A stretch of DNA of 64,000 bases from Chamaelirium japonicum (lineage: Eukaryota; Streptophyta; Magnoliopsida; Liliales; Melanthiaceae): assembly GCA_947650365.1 (NCBI GenBank), contig OX393550.1, positions 102,388,343-102,452,342 on the forward strand, given 5' to 3'. The position numbers and the translations under genes were made by a program. Positions 12,301 through 23,614 of the stretch are shown in pieces; positions within the stretch are counted from its first letter, which is position 1, and each line of letters starts with the position of its first letter. The notes under the pieces are model-generated. The model worked only from the letters and a program-made list of their open reading frames with translations. It was not told the origin of the DNA and did no database searches.

Positions 12301-12469
12301 AATGAAGTTGTGTATTTTCTAAGAGAAGTCACGGCCTCATTATATAGGAGACCCCTCAACAACTTCCCATCCCATGTGGGCTCCACTAACCCTCAATCCC
12401 AACTCACCGATTCTCCTGAAGACTTGGTCTTCAGCCCCTCAAAGTGGCCCACGTTCTCCACTACTAACA
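9358..12469 (-). mobile_element. Partial Copia retrotransposon, gag to integrase
   Basis: Minus-strand pieces show a Copia gag region (about 10.7-11.4 kb, FDGKNFKRWQMKL-type), a CCHC knuckle (CGKPGHLARECRF), an aspartic protease motif (WWVDTGATRHIC), a GAG-pre-integrase segment (MWHARLGHVNSKSL) and the start of the integrase core (HSDVCDLKGYTTRGG). These lie between about 9.3 and 10.6 kb. An apparent 5' LTR spans 11670-12469. Reverse transcriptase, RNase H and a second LTR are not present. It is a fossil with several breaks, lying between the HEMERA' duplicate and PPR copy B. It differs in family from the Copia at 46.7-54.4 kb. Confidence 0.85.
11670..12469 (-). repeat. Probable 5' LTR of the partial Copia element
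   Basis: On the minus strand the segment begins TGTTAGTAGTGGAG at 12469 and ends TACCCAACA at 11670, about 800 bp with TGTT/AACA ends. A TATA-like TATATAATGAGG lies near 12340, where an LTR promoter would be expected. No clear primer-binding site follows, and the partner LTR is absent, so the inner border is provisional. Confidence 0.55.
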
Positions 12470-12605
12470 GTTCCTCCAAAGGATCAGATCTCAAGGTAAC
12501 AAAAAAATCTCAAACAGAATGCAGCATGATATGACCCAGTCAAACTGAATGAGAGATTAAAAAACATTTAAAAATATTTGAATTCAAAATTCAAAACCAA
12601 CATCT

Positions 12606-14408
12606 CTACCAATAATCCTTGCAGGAACATGACCCGTCCCTGAAATGGTGGAACCTGCTCCGATCCCTAACGACAATCTCCCGCTCATATACCTTGGATA
12701 TCAGTTTAGTCACCAAGTGGCAATCTGCGCACACCCGCAAGTTCTTCACGATCGTGATCGGGGCACCGGGAGCGGTGCTGAGCAGGGCGTAGGCGATGGC
12801 CAGCTTCTCGCTGTGGTAGTTCAGCGCGGTCTCCTTCTCTTCCTCCTCGATGTCGGCCAACACGTTCGTCGTCCGAGGCATGTACCCTTCCCGCCTCAGC
12901 CTCTTGGCGATCTCTTCGAGCATCCTGTAGATTTCGTCGCTCCGAGGGTGGGACCGATCTCCCATGACGAAGTCGTGCACGCGGTTCCCCAGCTCCACGA
13001 GGCTATGCCCAGGCAATTTCCGGACTCCCGCCTTCAGCATGCTCCTCCTCAGCGTCTGCACGTCCCCCCACCGCCCGACCGCGGCGTAGAGATTGGAGAG
13101 GACATAGTCCCTGCTGTGCCCGGGATCCAACCGAATGAGCTGGGCCCAGGCTGCCTCTCCGAGGGCCACTTGCTTGTGCATGGCGCAGGCACCGAGCAGA
13201 GTCCGCCACACCACGGCATTGGGCTGAAAGGGCATTTCTTCGATAAACTGATGTGCATCCTCAACCAAGCCAGCCTTGCCCAGTAGATCAACCATGCATC
13301 CGTAGTGCTCGATCTTGGGGGTTATGTGGTACTCATCCCTCATCCTATTGAAGTGCCTGAATCCCTCGTCCACCAACCCGCAGTGGCTGCAAGCATACAA
13401 GACCCCGACCAGCGTGATCTCAGTGGGCACCAGCCTCTCCCTCTCCATGGCGCTGAAGAGCTGGAGGGCCTCCTCGCCGCACCCATTCACCGCCAACCCC
13501 ACGATCAGGGACGTCCAAGAGACCACGTTCCTGGAGCCCATCTCGCGGAAGACCTGGTGAGCTTCCCGGATGCTCCTGCACTTGGAGTACAAGTCGATGA
13601 GGGCGTTCCCGACGTGATGGTTGCCGCCGAGCCCCACCTTGAGCAGGTACACGTGGGCCCGGCGGCCTTGGGCGAGAGCACCCATCTCGGCGCAGGCGCA
13701 GAGCAGGCTGACCATGGTGAACCCATCGGGCTCGACGCCCCGGTCGTCGTCGTCCTCCGCCGCCGTCATCTGCCGGAAGAGGGTGAGGGCCTCGTTTGGT
13801 CGGCCGTTGATGGCGAACCCGTTGATGATGGAGTTCTAGGTGACAAGGTTGCGGCGGGTCATTCCCTCGAACACCTGGTGCGCGCTCTCGAAGAAGCCGC
13901 AGGCGGCGTAGAAGTGAACAAGGGTGTTCTGGACGAAGACCAGCGCCTCGAGGCCGTCGCGGATGGAGCGGGCGTGGACGGCCTCGCCATCGCGGAGGGA
14001 CAGGAGCCTGGCGCAGGCCTTGAGGAGGAAGGGGTAGGTGTGGGTGTCGGGGGAGAATGCGGCGGGAGAGGAGAGCATGCGCCGGTGGATGGCGAGGGCG
14101 GGGCGGGGGTCGTCGCTCTCGGCGTAGCTGCGGATCATGGTGTTGTAGGTGAAGATGTCGGGGTGGGGGATCGGGGAGAAGATGAGGTGGGCGTAGGGGA
14201 TGATGGCGGTGGAGGGGGAGGAGAGTGAGAGGAGCATGAAGATGAGGTGCTTGCCGAAATGCCGGTGAGAGAGGAGGACGCTGGTCCGGACGGAGTGGGC
14301 GTGGATCTGCTTGAGCCGGGGTAGGGACTTGCATGTCCGCAGGAGGGCGATACACTTCTGGAGTGTGGGGGCGTTTGGCGGTGAGGTTGGTTGTACGGTG
14401 GTGGTGGT
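12606..14408 (-). pseudogene. PPR copy B: nearly complete DYW-type PPR gene with one premature stop
   Basis: Apart from the lost N-terminus, this copy stays in one reading frame from the PPR tract to the terminal DYW and TAG stop at 12606. It carries PPR repeats, E region, a [10 protein letters not shown] box, the HSEKLAIA and CADC zinc-binding motifs, and SCSCKDYW. One tryptophan codon (in the LVTWNS context) is TAG at 13836-13838. The first roughly 25 codons are replaced by a displaced piece of the gene itself (14409-14566), and the original start is gone. One residue is missing relative to copy C (DYVLSNL versus DYVLLSNL). Few changes separate it from copy C, so inactivation looks recent. 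A shorter protein starting within the frame is possible but unlikely to work. Confidence 0.9.
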
Positions 14409-14566
14409 GTGATACTCATCCCTCATCCTATTGAAGTGTCTGAATCCCTCGTCCACCAACCCGCAGTGGCTGCAAGCCTGCAAGCATACAAGACCCCGAC
14501 CAGCGTGATCTCAGTGGGCACCAGCCTTTCCCTCTCCATGGCGCTGAAGAGCTGGAGGGCCTCCTC
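14409..14566 (-). repeat. Displaced PPR segment fused to the 5' end of PPR copy B
   Basis: This piece repeats 13321-13470 of the same pseudogene (coding ACSHCGLVDEGFRHF on the minus strand). It contains a small extra duplication of GCAAGCCT(GCAAGC). It joins PPR B in frame at about 14409 and HEMERA intron sequence at about 14566. It looks like filler copied in during break repair. Confidence 0.8.
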
Positions 14567-14785
14567 TTGTTTGGCTTGGCTTGTTTTGTTGGCCTGTAGT
14601 TATTGAACTTGGGTGGTTGTTTAATCTTAAAAGAAAAAACTATCACTAAAAGATGGGTTGCATCTTTAATTTAAACCACATTCCTATTGGATATCCAGAT
14701 TACAAATATGCTATCGTGGAATGGTATATTTTGGTTTTTTTATAACTGATGAGCTTTGGTTTTATTATCCATAATCCTTTTGCAG

Positions 14786-17700
14786 TATGGGGTGGTGATC
14801 CAGTTTATCCAACTGTCAATTACATTCAAGATCCGGATGAATTGATTGATTACAGAGGTCCAGATTTTCATGAGCCTACGCCCAACATGTTGGCTTACCT
14901 TATGGATGTATGTATCATTTTTGCACCTACCATGTAAAATTTGAAATTTAACTTCATTGTTTAATGCCAGCATTTACCTTATAGCATATATTACATGGTG
15001 GCATGTTACGCATTTGTTAGACCTAGTCAGGCTTTGTGATAGGAATAAAATGACTGCTTTAGTGCTTTTGCCTCGAGTCCAACACAAAACTCCAAACTTG
15101 CATACATGCTGGTGATACCTCAGTTAATAGGAGATTTCTTGTGCACATTCCCAAGGAACATCTTTCGAAGCTGATTTAATTCAGATTTTTCAAAAACTTG
15201 GGATTTATGGGAGACGTATGAGAGACCATATGGAAACAACTGGGAAAGCTTGTGGAATTTCTTGGTAGTTTCTCATGATCATGAGATTCCTACATGTTTT
15301 TGTATTGTTCAAGGAAATTTCCCAAACTTAAGGGAAACTTAAGGGCCTTTTCTGACTCTCAGTTTTCATTTCTTGTCGCATCACATCCTATACATTTAAC
15401 CAATTTGGCAACGTTGCCTGACGCAACCACTGTGATAATTGCAATGTGTTTAGTCGACATAGATGAAGCCCATGTCTCATCTGCTCTTGTATCATTGGCT
15501 AATTTTATGTGGATTGAGTAATTTTATCATCAATTCATTTGTTTTTTTCTGGGATTTAATAAGGCTATACACATTGTTGCTTATAGGAGAATTATCTGAA
15601 CTCTTTTGTAACGATCAAACCTGATCTTATCTATGCTATTTTTGTGTTATTTTTTTATCATTGAGATTTTATGTCATAGTAGGTAGCAATAGCCTTATTC
15701 ATGAGAAAATTCATGTTTGTTCCTTTCCCATCGTGAACAGCAATACCCTGTATAGAATTTGTCAGAAAATTCCCATGAAATGTGTCATGTCATTGCTGCT
15801 GTTTCTGCATGCTTCTTTTTATTTACCAAACGTGCTGCTGGAGTTGGCAATATGTGTATTGTCAAATTGATCCATTTAGTGTTTCTTCTGCCCTGAAGTA
15901 GCCTCTTTGTCAATCTCCTGTCTACAATGTTTTGTATGTTTGATTTTAGATCCAACTTCAGAACTCATTTTCTCATAAGTAATAGTATCAGTGTTACTGT
16001 TTAACTGTACTCATTTAGCATAGGATTCACGTTTGTATGGTTTTTGGGTAACATGGTCAGATGCCATTGCAACAATGATCGCTAATTTGGGACAAGTTTG
16101 GCACAAGTAGGTTTATTGACACAACTTTTGTTCTTTTGTGGTTTTAGTGATGTATTTTACCGCACTAAATAATGTTCATCGGTTGGGAAAAAAATCTAAA
16201 TAAATTGAGGAACCTATGGTTAGTATGAAGATTTACACTTGAAATAATTTGATTCTTCGGTCAACAATCTTCTCATATGATTGCATCTAACCTATCAATT
16301 TTTACTAGTTGCCGATGGTTCTTATTACTATACACTGAAGATCTATTTACACATGCATATTAGTATGTTACATACAGGCATGCATGTCTGTCTTTTTTTT
16401 TTTTTAAGAAAACATACATTTCTGTTGACAGGTGGGTTGGTGTGTGGGCGTGTTTCTATGCACGTGCCCACACATTCTTATATAATATGGGGTACATTTG
16501 CAATCAGTTGATCATCAAATGAAAGCGTAAATTGATGAAGAGGTTTTCTAAGTTGCTTAAGATTCCTATTCCAACTCAGATTCTTAAATTGTGTATGAAT
16601 CTTACTTAAAACTGATTCCTAGTTAGAATAGGGTCATACTTAAAATAGAATTTCTTGGTGAGTTAGCATTAATGGTCAGCATAGGAGCATAGGTTCACAA
16701 TAAAATAGGAAACCAAAACTACTCCAGAAAAATTGGAGCTCAAGAACTTCACTGAAGAATCCTCCATTTAGTTGGAATCCTATCTCATTCAAGAATTCTA
16801 TTTTGAGTATAAGTATAACCATATCCCTAGCAATTGAACCGTGTGACACCCCATGTAAATCAGAGGCACCCATAGCAGAGTGTGGGTGAAATATTCCTAT
16901 TTCAGATTATAGCCTACTGAATATCCCGATCAAACCTGCTGGACTGAAAACAGCAAGCCTATAATTTGGTTAAATTCATTCCCAAATTTGTTTTATTTCT
17001 AACCCAAATTATAAATCATTCTCCACAAAGAAAACATCAAGTTCCCGATAAGTACTTTCCTAGCAAGTATGTAGCTGGAAATCAGATTTGTTTTTTCTCC
17101 CAAGTCATCCCACATCAACCCTTCCTTGATTATCCTACATCAATCCAGATTATCGTTGATTTTTATGTGCAGTAGGTAATGTTTTCTACTTATACTATTT
17201 TATGGCTGTTTTTGTTCATCTATATTGAAGTACAATAGTTTAAGTTTTTCCTTAAAAGGTTAGAGAATTCTATGCTATGTGTTCAGTCTCTTTCATGGCA
17301 AAATGACTTTTTCAGACCTTGGTTTCCACTGTCTTGGTGTCATTTTTCGTTGATCGTTTGATGGCTTTCTATATGATAATTGCCAATGCATCCTTTTTTT
17401 TTTTTCTCTCAGCAAGGAGAAATCATTCCTAGAGAGGAGCTTGAGAACATTTTGGCCAAAGAGAAGACGCAAGAAATTGAGGTAACCAAATCATTTCAGA
17501 TTGCAAGAAGGAAGTTCTAGTCTTTGCTAATACTTTTTGCAGATTCTTCCACTTTATCAAGTAGCTAAGCATGTTTAATTTTGTGCTTTGTTCTTATGCC
17601 TACTTAAGTTTTTGATAATGCTGCTTGCAGATTCTTCTACCTTGTCAAGTAGCTAAGCATGTTATTTGTGTGCTTTTATCTTATGCCTACGTACTACTAT

Positions 17701-19362
17701 AACTTTGCCCGCAGATCACTGATATGGATGAAGCCATGGCAAGTGCAGTTGTTATAGGAGAGAATGATGTGGGTGGATGATGTGATCCGACTTGGGCCCA
17801 AGCCCGTTGGCCCACCCGAAGGCCCATCCTAGCCGCTATGGATGGATAAGGCAGGAGATCTCTTATGATATCTTTTAGAATATTTTTTATTTGAGATCTT
17901 TATTTTAGGCAAGTTGTTAGGATACTTATTGGCTTTTAAATTTGTTGCCATTTTTATCTTTTCTTTAGCCTATTTAAAGGCCCCCATTGTAACCATTGAA
18001 AGGGAGATTATTATGAATGAAAATTGATGGCGGATGCCTTCGTTGGCTCATGGATTTGAGTCCCCACCTTGTACACTGATGGATTTCAGGCCCCCTCTCG
18101 TCTAAGCTTCTAGTATTTTCTTCTCTGTCACAGTTCTTACCCCCTCCGCCACTTCCTCTCGGTGATTCCGTATCACTAGTTATCTCTTTACAAAGAAAAT
18201 ACCAAAAAGATTATATCGCCTTCATCAACCGCCCTTCGACGACGCGCGCCTGCATCAGTGGAGTTTCTCTTTCTTTGTATTTCTTTTTCTATGATGTATT
18301 TTCCATGGTTAAAGAATTGGGTAAAGTCCTGTTTGCCTTTTGACTAATCCGAAACAAACCACGCTACGAACCCAGATATGCCATGATTTGGCCCGGTTTG
18401 TCCAACTTGGGTCTAGTTTGGCTGAATCAGCTGAAATTGAACCTAAATCGACCGGATCAGAACTCAATCGAATTAGACCCAAATTTTTGATTTTTTTTCT
18501 TCTTCTATTATTGTTGATATTTTTGGCCAAAATGGATGAAGGCCGAGCCCGAACCTGAACTGCATCATTTTTTGCCTTGTCCGAACTCGAACCCGAATAC
18601 TCAGACCTTACCCTTTCCTTCTCGTGGCAGTCACACTTCCATGCCTGAAAGGTGAGGGTTTGGGCCGTTAGGCATAACCTACCAACAAAGAAAGTGCATA
18701 AGCATTTTACGGCTGCTTATTGTTCAGCTAATATTTGTTTGTTGTGTTTGTCCTGTATAGGATAAAGAAGAAAGTGAGGATGAAGAAGATGAGGTTGAGG
18801 AGAAAATGACCCGCAATTGGAGTGTTTTGAAAAGCACCCCACAGCTTCGCAAATCAAAGGTGCCTTTGGATGCTAAACTCTCTTATGTGGGTTGCAAAAA
18901 GTGATTATTGTGTCGTATCTGTTTAGGATGCCAAGGAACTTTACTTCTTTCGGACATTCAAGTTTTAGTTTCTATTTATAATCACAGGTTGCTTCAGAGA
19001 TTCACCTACTATAATGTTTACAAATGGGAATCGTATGGTGCCCTAGATCTTATTTTCATTAGCTATATTCATCAAAATTTTCAATGATGCCTAACAGTGT
19101 AATTTGTAATCTAGACAAATAAATCATTCGATATAATTTTCACAGAATATATGTCATCATGTGTCACTATTTTCTTTCTTAGGAAAGTAAATGATTTGTT
19201 AAATCGCTTCTCTTTATGTAATATATACGAATCTGACAACATCAAAATCTCTCTCTTTTCCAGGAAAAACCAAAGAATGAAGGTCCATTGTCGCTGGATG
19301 AGGCTGTAGATGATTCAGAAAACTTAACTGATTTCCTTATGGATTTTGATGAAGAGGAGTGA
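14786..19362 (+). CDS. HMR: HEMERA / pTAC12, last five exons (5' part absent)
   Basis: Five exons are supported by in-phase splice sites: 14786-14907 (WGGDPVYPTVNYIQDPDE...), 17413-17481 (QGEIIPREELENILAKEK), 17715-17768 (ITDMDEAMASAV), 18761-18859 (33 codons, acidic, ending TPQLRKSK) and 19264-19362 (ending SENLTDFLMDFDEEE, TGA). Together they give about 147 C-terminal residues with no stop. From memory of the family, these match Arabidopsis HEMERA/pTAC12/PAP5. That protein of about 530 residues works in the plastid-encoded RNA polymerase complex and in nuclear phytochrome signalling. The acidic C-terminus includes its transactivation region. Intron one of this model is 2.5 kb. The fourth intron holds a solo LTR nine bases after its donor. 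No upstream exons exist to the left, where the intron sequence meets PPR debris at 14566. The locus is therefore either a 5'-truncated pseudogene or the displaced end of a rearranged gene. Confidence 0.85.
17778..18257. mobile_element. Solo LTR in a HEMERA intron
   Basis: A 480-bp sequence beginning TGATGTGATCC and ending CCTGCATCA has 5-bp inverted ends (TGATG/CATCA). It is flanked by the perfect 5-bp duplication GTGGA (17773-17777 and 18258-18262). No internal region or second LTR is present, so it is a solo LTR. It lies ten bases inside the intron that follows the exon ending at 17768. CCTATTTAAAGG at about 17960 may be its TATA region. Family assignment (probably Gypsy) is not certain. 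Confidence 0.88.
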
Positions 19363-20420
19363 TGTTGTTGCCCTGCCGCCATAAATTAAGCTTATACAAT
19401 TGGTGAGTAGAAATTGGTATGTTACTTTAAATCATTCTTGCAGATTAATATGGAGAAAGTGAAACCTAGAAATAGATGGCAACATAGAGTAATACATAAT
19501 TCTTTGTTTCGGGGAGGTTGGATGCAGGCTCATTTAAGTTAATGCAGGCACCGACTGATAATTCCCTTAATAGCAATCAAAGAAAATAAATTTCATAACC
19601 AAATGTCAGGTAATGTACATGAAATTTTATTAAAAAATGCATCTGTTTTACTTATAACTTTATCAGTATCAAGGATCATATCAATTAGTGGTTTAATGGG
19701 ACTGTTTGCGTTGGACGATAATAGCCTTGTACGTTTGAAAAGTGAGTCGATTGCAATGTGATTGATCTCTACCCCTGGATTATTACCATGATGCAACAAA
19801 TGAAAAGCTATTCAATTATTAAACCAAAAGAATGTTTCCATGTGTCTATCAAAAACATATGGACCTTATGGTTATAGTTGCTACAATAACCCTGCTTCAT
19901 CTGCTGTTTTTGGTTGTGTACCTCTTCCAAATCGCCACCTTCCCATTCTGTGCTGCTATTCACTTGAATCGTTGCATTAGCTCTATCCCCTACTAAACAT
20001 ATTCCAACTTCGTAAGAGAGAGAGAGAGAGAGATGAGAAATACATCCTAACATGAATGCTGATGGTAACAAAGTGAGAGGAATGTGGTCTCTTGTTTGCT
20101 ACAGGTTTGAGCTGTCTGACTCCTTAAGAGTGCAGGTCTCTTCTCTATCGCGCTGGAAAGAAAGAAACAGTCTGCTATGGCTTCTTGTGCGACTATCGGA
20201 GGAGCTCCTGTGGATTCCATGTTATGGTAATAAATAATATTCGGTAACGATGTATACGTGTCATTTCATCCTTTTGATCTACAGATTCATAGTCATCGGA
20301 GATCAGCACTGATTTCAAAAGTCTGCCTTGTATGCACTAACACTGGGTTCAAAATCCTTTTGTTAGGTTCAGGATGATCTGATGCTCTTCGGTGATTTTG
20401 GGTTCAAGGGGAGGCTCAAA
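19363..20420 (+). repeat. HEMERA 3' flank, second copy of 8234-9357
   Basis: This is downstream sequence of HEMERA, nearly identical to 8234-9357, and probably includes its 3' UTR. It contains the short GA run at 20014-20033. A 60-codon open frame at 20052 occurs in both copies but has no recognisable product. Similarity ends at about 20420, where the left copy meets the Copia fragment. Confidence 0.75.
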
Positions 20421-21361
20421 TGAATCGTGGCCGTTGGCGACACCTTGCGATGTACTTTCCATAATTGCAGAAACTCAGGTCCTTGAGCACTGTTTGCAAA
20501 TCAAAATCACTGTTTTTCGTTTGGAAAAGAGTTAATGCTGTCTAAATACCGGGTTTACTCGAAAATCCAACGAGAAAAGGGACTTTGGTGTCCAGAAAGT
20601 AGCTAAGTGTGGGTTAAACCCGGTATGCAGAATATCAGATTGTCCAAATACCGGGTTCTACTTGAAAAAAATCCCTTGCCACTAAGAACATAGGCATTCT
20701 GGTGGTAAATTCTAAGCATGTAGGCCTGGTGTTGCTCCATTTTTCTATACACAAAGAAGGGATCTGTAGGACGTTAGCACAGGGTTGAGCCACAAACCAG
20801 ACTAGACCGATTCAGTCAGCAATACGATTCCCTACCTTTGTTGGAGAGGACTCCCGGTATGGACACCATAGAGCGAACTTTCCCTCAAGGCCAATGCTTT
20901 ATTTGTGCGTGCAAATCTTGACTGTTGATGTCATGTTCACAGGATTGTGGAATCTAATAAAAACATCAATTATGCTGCCTTCACCCGGTTTCGACCTACA
21001 GACCTCTGAGCCCATGCTCTAGCACCCTGTATTAGCTCGAGCCTGAGTCCGTTATCGATCAATGAAAAATCGCAGAGTCGAGCCCACAACAAGACGATGC
21101 AACTCAAGTCCCCTCTAGTCCTTAACTAGACCACACCTATTCCCACGGCACAGCAAACCTTATTAATCTTTCATCCTTTTGCCAAAATGGTAGTCTGGAA
21201 CAGAACCAATGATAAAAGCTACCAATCCATAAAGCAAAATGTAACTTCTGCTAGCAGCAGTCCTTCGAAAAAAAGGCATCACGGGATCCCTACAACGATC
21301 TCTCAATCGTCAATCAGGAAGTACAGATTATGTCGGCGATCTTCAAGTTCTTAAGGAATAT
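20421..21361. other. Spacer between HEMERA and the PPR block
   Basis: Positions 20421-20814 are found only once in the window and hold three AATACCGGGTTNTACT/AACCCGGTAT-like words but no gene. From 20815 on, the sequence matches 3525-4269 at the left PPR copy, with the 190-bp piece present only once. Confidence 0.6.
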
Positions 21362-21590
21362 CATCCATTTACATGGTGAACCCATCGGGCTCGACACCCC
21401 GGTCGCCGTCGTCCTCTGCCGAAAGAGGGTGAGGGCCTCGTTCAGTCGGCTGTTGATGGCGAACCCGTTGACGATGAAATTCCAGGTGATGAGGTTGCGG
21501 CGGGTCATTCCCTCGAACACCTGGTGCGCGGTCTAGAAGAGGACGAGAGTGTTCTGGACGAAGACCAGCGCTTTCCAACCAATGATCCTC
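21362..21590 (-). pseudogene. PPR gene internal fragment
   Basis: The minus strand encodes FEGMTRRNLITWN, FAINSRLNEALTLF and RGVEPDGFTM, a middle piece of the adjacent DYW PPR protein, with small losses. It lies just 3' of the intact gene and has a counterpart at 4270-4505. It cannot make a functional protein. Confidence 0.8.
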
Positions 21591-21610
21591 ATCAAGTTAC
21601 TTCCCTCTCT

Positions 21611-23503
21611 CTACCAATAATCCTTGCAGGAACATGACCCGTCCCTGAAATGGTGGAACCGGCTCCGATCCCTAACGACAATTTCCCGCTCATATACCTT
21701 GGATATCAGTTTAGTCACCAAGTGGCAATCTGCGCACACCCGCAAGTTCTTCACGATCGTGATCGGGGCACCGGGAGCGGTGCTGAGCAGGGCGTAGGCG
21801 ATGGCTAGCCTCTCGCTGTGGTAGTTCAGCACGGTCTCCTTCTCTTCCTCCTCGATGTCGGCCAACACGTTCGTCGTCCGAGGCATGTACCCTTCCTGCC
21901 TCAGCCTCTTGGCGATCTCTTCGAGCATCCTGTAGATTTCGTCGCTCCGAGGGTGGGACCGATCTCCCATGACGAAGTCGTGCACGCGGTTCCCCAGCTC
22001 CACGAGGCTATGCCCAGGCAATTTCCGGACTCCCCCCTTCAGCATGCTCCTCCTCAGCGTCTGCACGTCCCCCCACCGCCCGACCGCGGCGTAGAGATTG
22101 GAGAGGAGGACATAGTCCCCGCTGTGCCCGGGATCCAACCGAACGAGCTGGGCCCAGGCCAACTCTCCAAGGGCCACTTGCTTGTGCATGGCGCAGGCGC
22201 CGAGCAGAGTCCGCCACACCACGGCATTGGGCTGAAAGGGCATTTCTTCGATAAACTCATGTGCTTCCTCAACCAAGCCAGCCCTGCCCAGCAGATCAAC
22301 CATGCATCCGTAGTGCTCGATCTTGGGGGTTATGTGGTACTCATCCCTCATCCTATTGAAGTGCCTGAATCCCTCGTCCACCAACCCGCAGTGGCTGCAA
22401 GCATACAAGACCCCGACCAGCGTGATCTCAGTGGGCACCAGCCTCTCCCTCTCCATGGCGCTGAAGAGCTGGAGGGCCTCCTTGCCGCACCCATTCACCG
22501 CCAACCCCACGATCAGGGACGTCCAAGAGACCACGTTCTTGGAGCCCATCTCGCGGAAGACCTGGTGAGCTTCCCGGATGCTCCCGCACTTGGAGTACAG
22601 GTCGATGAGGGCGTTCCCGACGTGATGGTTGCCGCCGAGCCCCACCTTGAGCAGGTACACGTGGGCCCGACGGCCGAGGGCGAGAGCACCCAACTCGGCG
22701 CAGGCGCAGAGCAGGCTGACCATGGTGAACCCATCGGGCTCAACGCCCCGGTCGTCGTCGTCCTCCGCCGCCGTCAACTGTCGGAAGAGGGTGAGGGACT
22801 CGTTCGGTCGGCCGTTGATGGCGAACCCGTTGATGACAGAGTTCCAGGTGACTAGGTTGCGACGGGTCATTCCCTCGAACACCTGGTGCGCGCTCTCGAA
22901 GAGGCCGCAAGCGGCGTAGAAGTGGACGAGGGTGTTCTGGACGAAGACCAGCGCCTCGAGGCCGTCGCGGATGGAGCGGGCGTGGACGGCCTCGCCATCG
23001 CGGAGGGACAGGAGCCTGGCGCAGGCCTTGAGGAGGAAGGGGTAGGTGTGCGTGTCGGGGGAGACTGCGGCGGGAGAGGAGAGCATGCGGTGGTGGACGG
23101 CGAGGGCGGGGCGGGGGTCGTCGCTCTCGGCGTAGCCGCGAATCATGGTGTTGTAGGTGAAGATGTCGGGGTGGGGGATCTGGGAGTAGATGAGGTGGGC
23201 GTAGGGGATGATGGCGGTGGAGGGGGAGGAGAGTGAGAGGAGCGTGAAGATGAGGTGCTTGCCGAAATGCCGGTGAGAGATGAGGACGCCGGTCCGGACG
23301 GAGTGGGCGTGGATCTGCTTGAGCCGGGGTAGGGACTTGCATGTCCGCAGGAGGGCGATGCACTTCTGGAGTGTGGGGGGGTTTGGCGGTGAGGTTGGTT
23401 GTACGGTGGTGGCGGTGAAGGGGGTCGAATTTGATGAGAACTGCTCCCTCTTCAGGACCGGTGAAGGATTTTCCAGGGGAGTGGGGTGTCTTTTTGGGTG
23501 CAT
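21611..23503 (-). CDS. PPR copy C: intact PLS-class DYW pentatricopeptide repeat protein (At4g21065-like)
   Basis: This is an intron-less 630-residue frame. Residues 1-45 form a basic, Ser/Thr/Pro-rich leader that would suit an organelle transit peptide. PPR (P, L, S) repeats span about 45-455, for example DIFTYNTMIRGYAESDD, NLVTWNSVINGFAING and NVVSWTSLIVGLAVNG. An E/E+ region follows to about 495. The DYW cytidine-deaminase domain covers about 496-630: PG box PGHSLVEL, H562-S-E564, C590/C593 (CADCH), H617, C624/C626 and the terminal Asp-Tyr-Trp. DYW proteins bind organelle transcripts and edit C to U; the target here is unknown. The start at 23503 lies in conserved sequence. Copy A has an extra upstream Met that is out of frame here. 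It is convergent with HEMERA and is the only intact one of three copies. Confidence 0.93.
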   Translation of the reverse strand: MHPKRHPTPLENPSPVLKREQFSSNSTPFTATTVQPTSPPNPPTLQKCIALLRTCKSLPRLKQIHAHSVRTGVLISHRHFGKHLIFTLLSLSSPSTAIIPYAHLIYSQIPHPDIFTYNTMIRGYAESDDPRPALAVHHRMLSSPAAVSPDTHTYPFLLKACARLLSLRDGEAVHARSIRDGLEALVFVQNTLVHFYAACGLFESAHQVFEGMTRRNLVTWNSVINGFAINGRPNESLTLFRQLTAAEDDDDRGVEPDGFTMVSLLCACAELGALALGRRAHVYLLKVGLGGNHHVGNALIDLYSKCGSIREAHQVFREMGSKNVVSWTSLIVGLAVNGCGKEALQLFSAMERERLVPTEITLVGVLYACSHCGLVDEGFRHFNRMRDEYHITPKIEHYGCMVDLLGRAGLVEEAHEFIEEMPFQPNAVVWRTLLGACAMHKQVALGELAWAQLVRLDPGHSGDYVLLSNLYAAVGRWGDVQTLRRSMLKGGVRKLPGHSLVELGNRVHDFVMGDRSHPRSDEIYRMLEEIAKRLRQEGYMPRTTNVLADIEEEEKETVLNYHSERLAIAYALLSTAPGAPITIVKNLRVCADCHLVTKLISKVYEREIVVRDRSRFHHFRDGSCSCKDYW

Positions 23504-23561
23504 CAGGCCATTTAATCAATGGGTGCACGTAGCTGAATGAACGGTTCTTGAGTATGCTGTT

Positions 23562-23614
<53 letters not shown>

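Noticed and set aside
13420-14355. Long alternative minus-strand frame rich in Pro, Arg and His
   Set aside because: It is a second frame over PPR copy B; composition artefact.
18300-18620. Possible hAT-type MITE in the HEMERA intron (repeated AACCCGAA/GGTTTG words)
   Set aside because: Matched ends and a target duplication could not be found.
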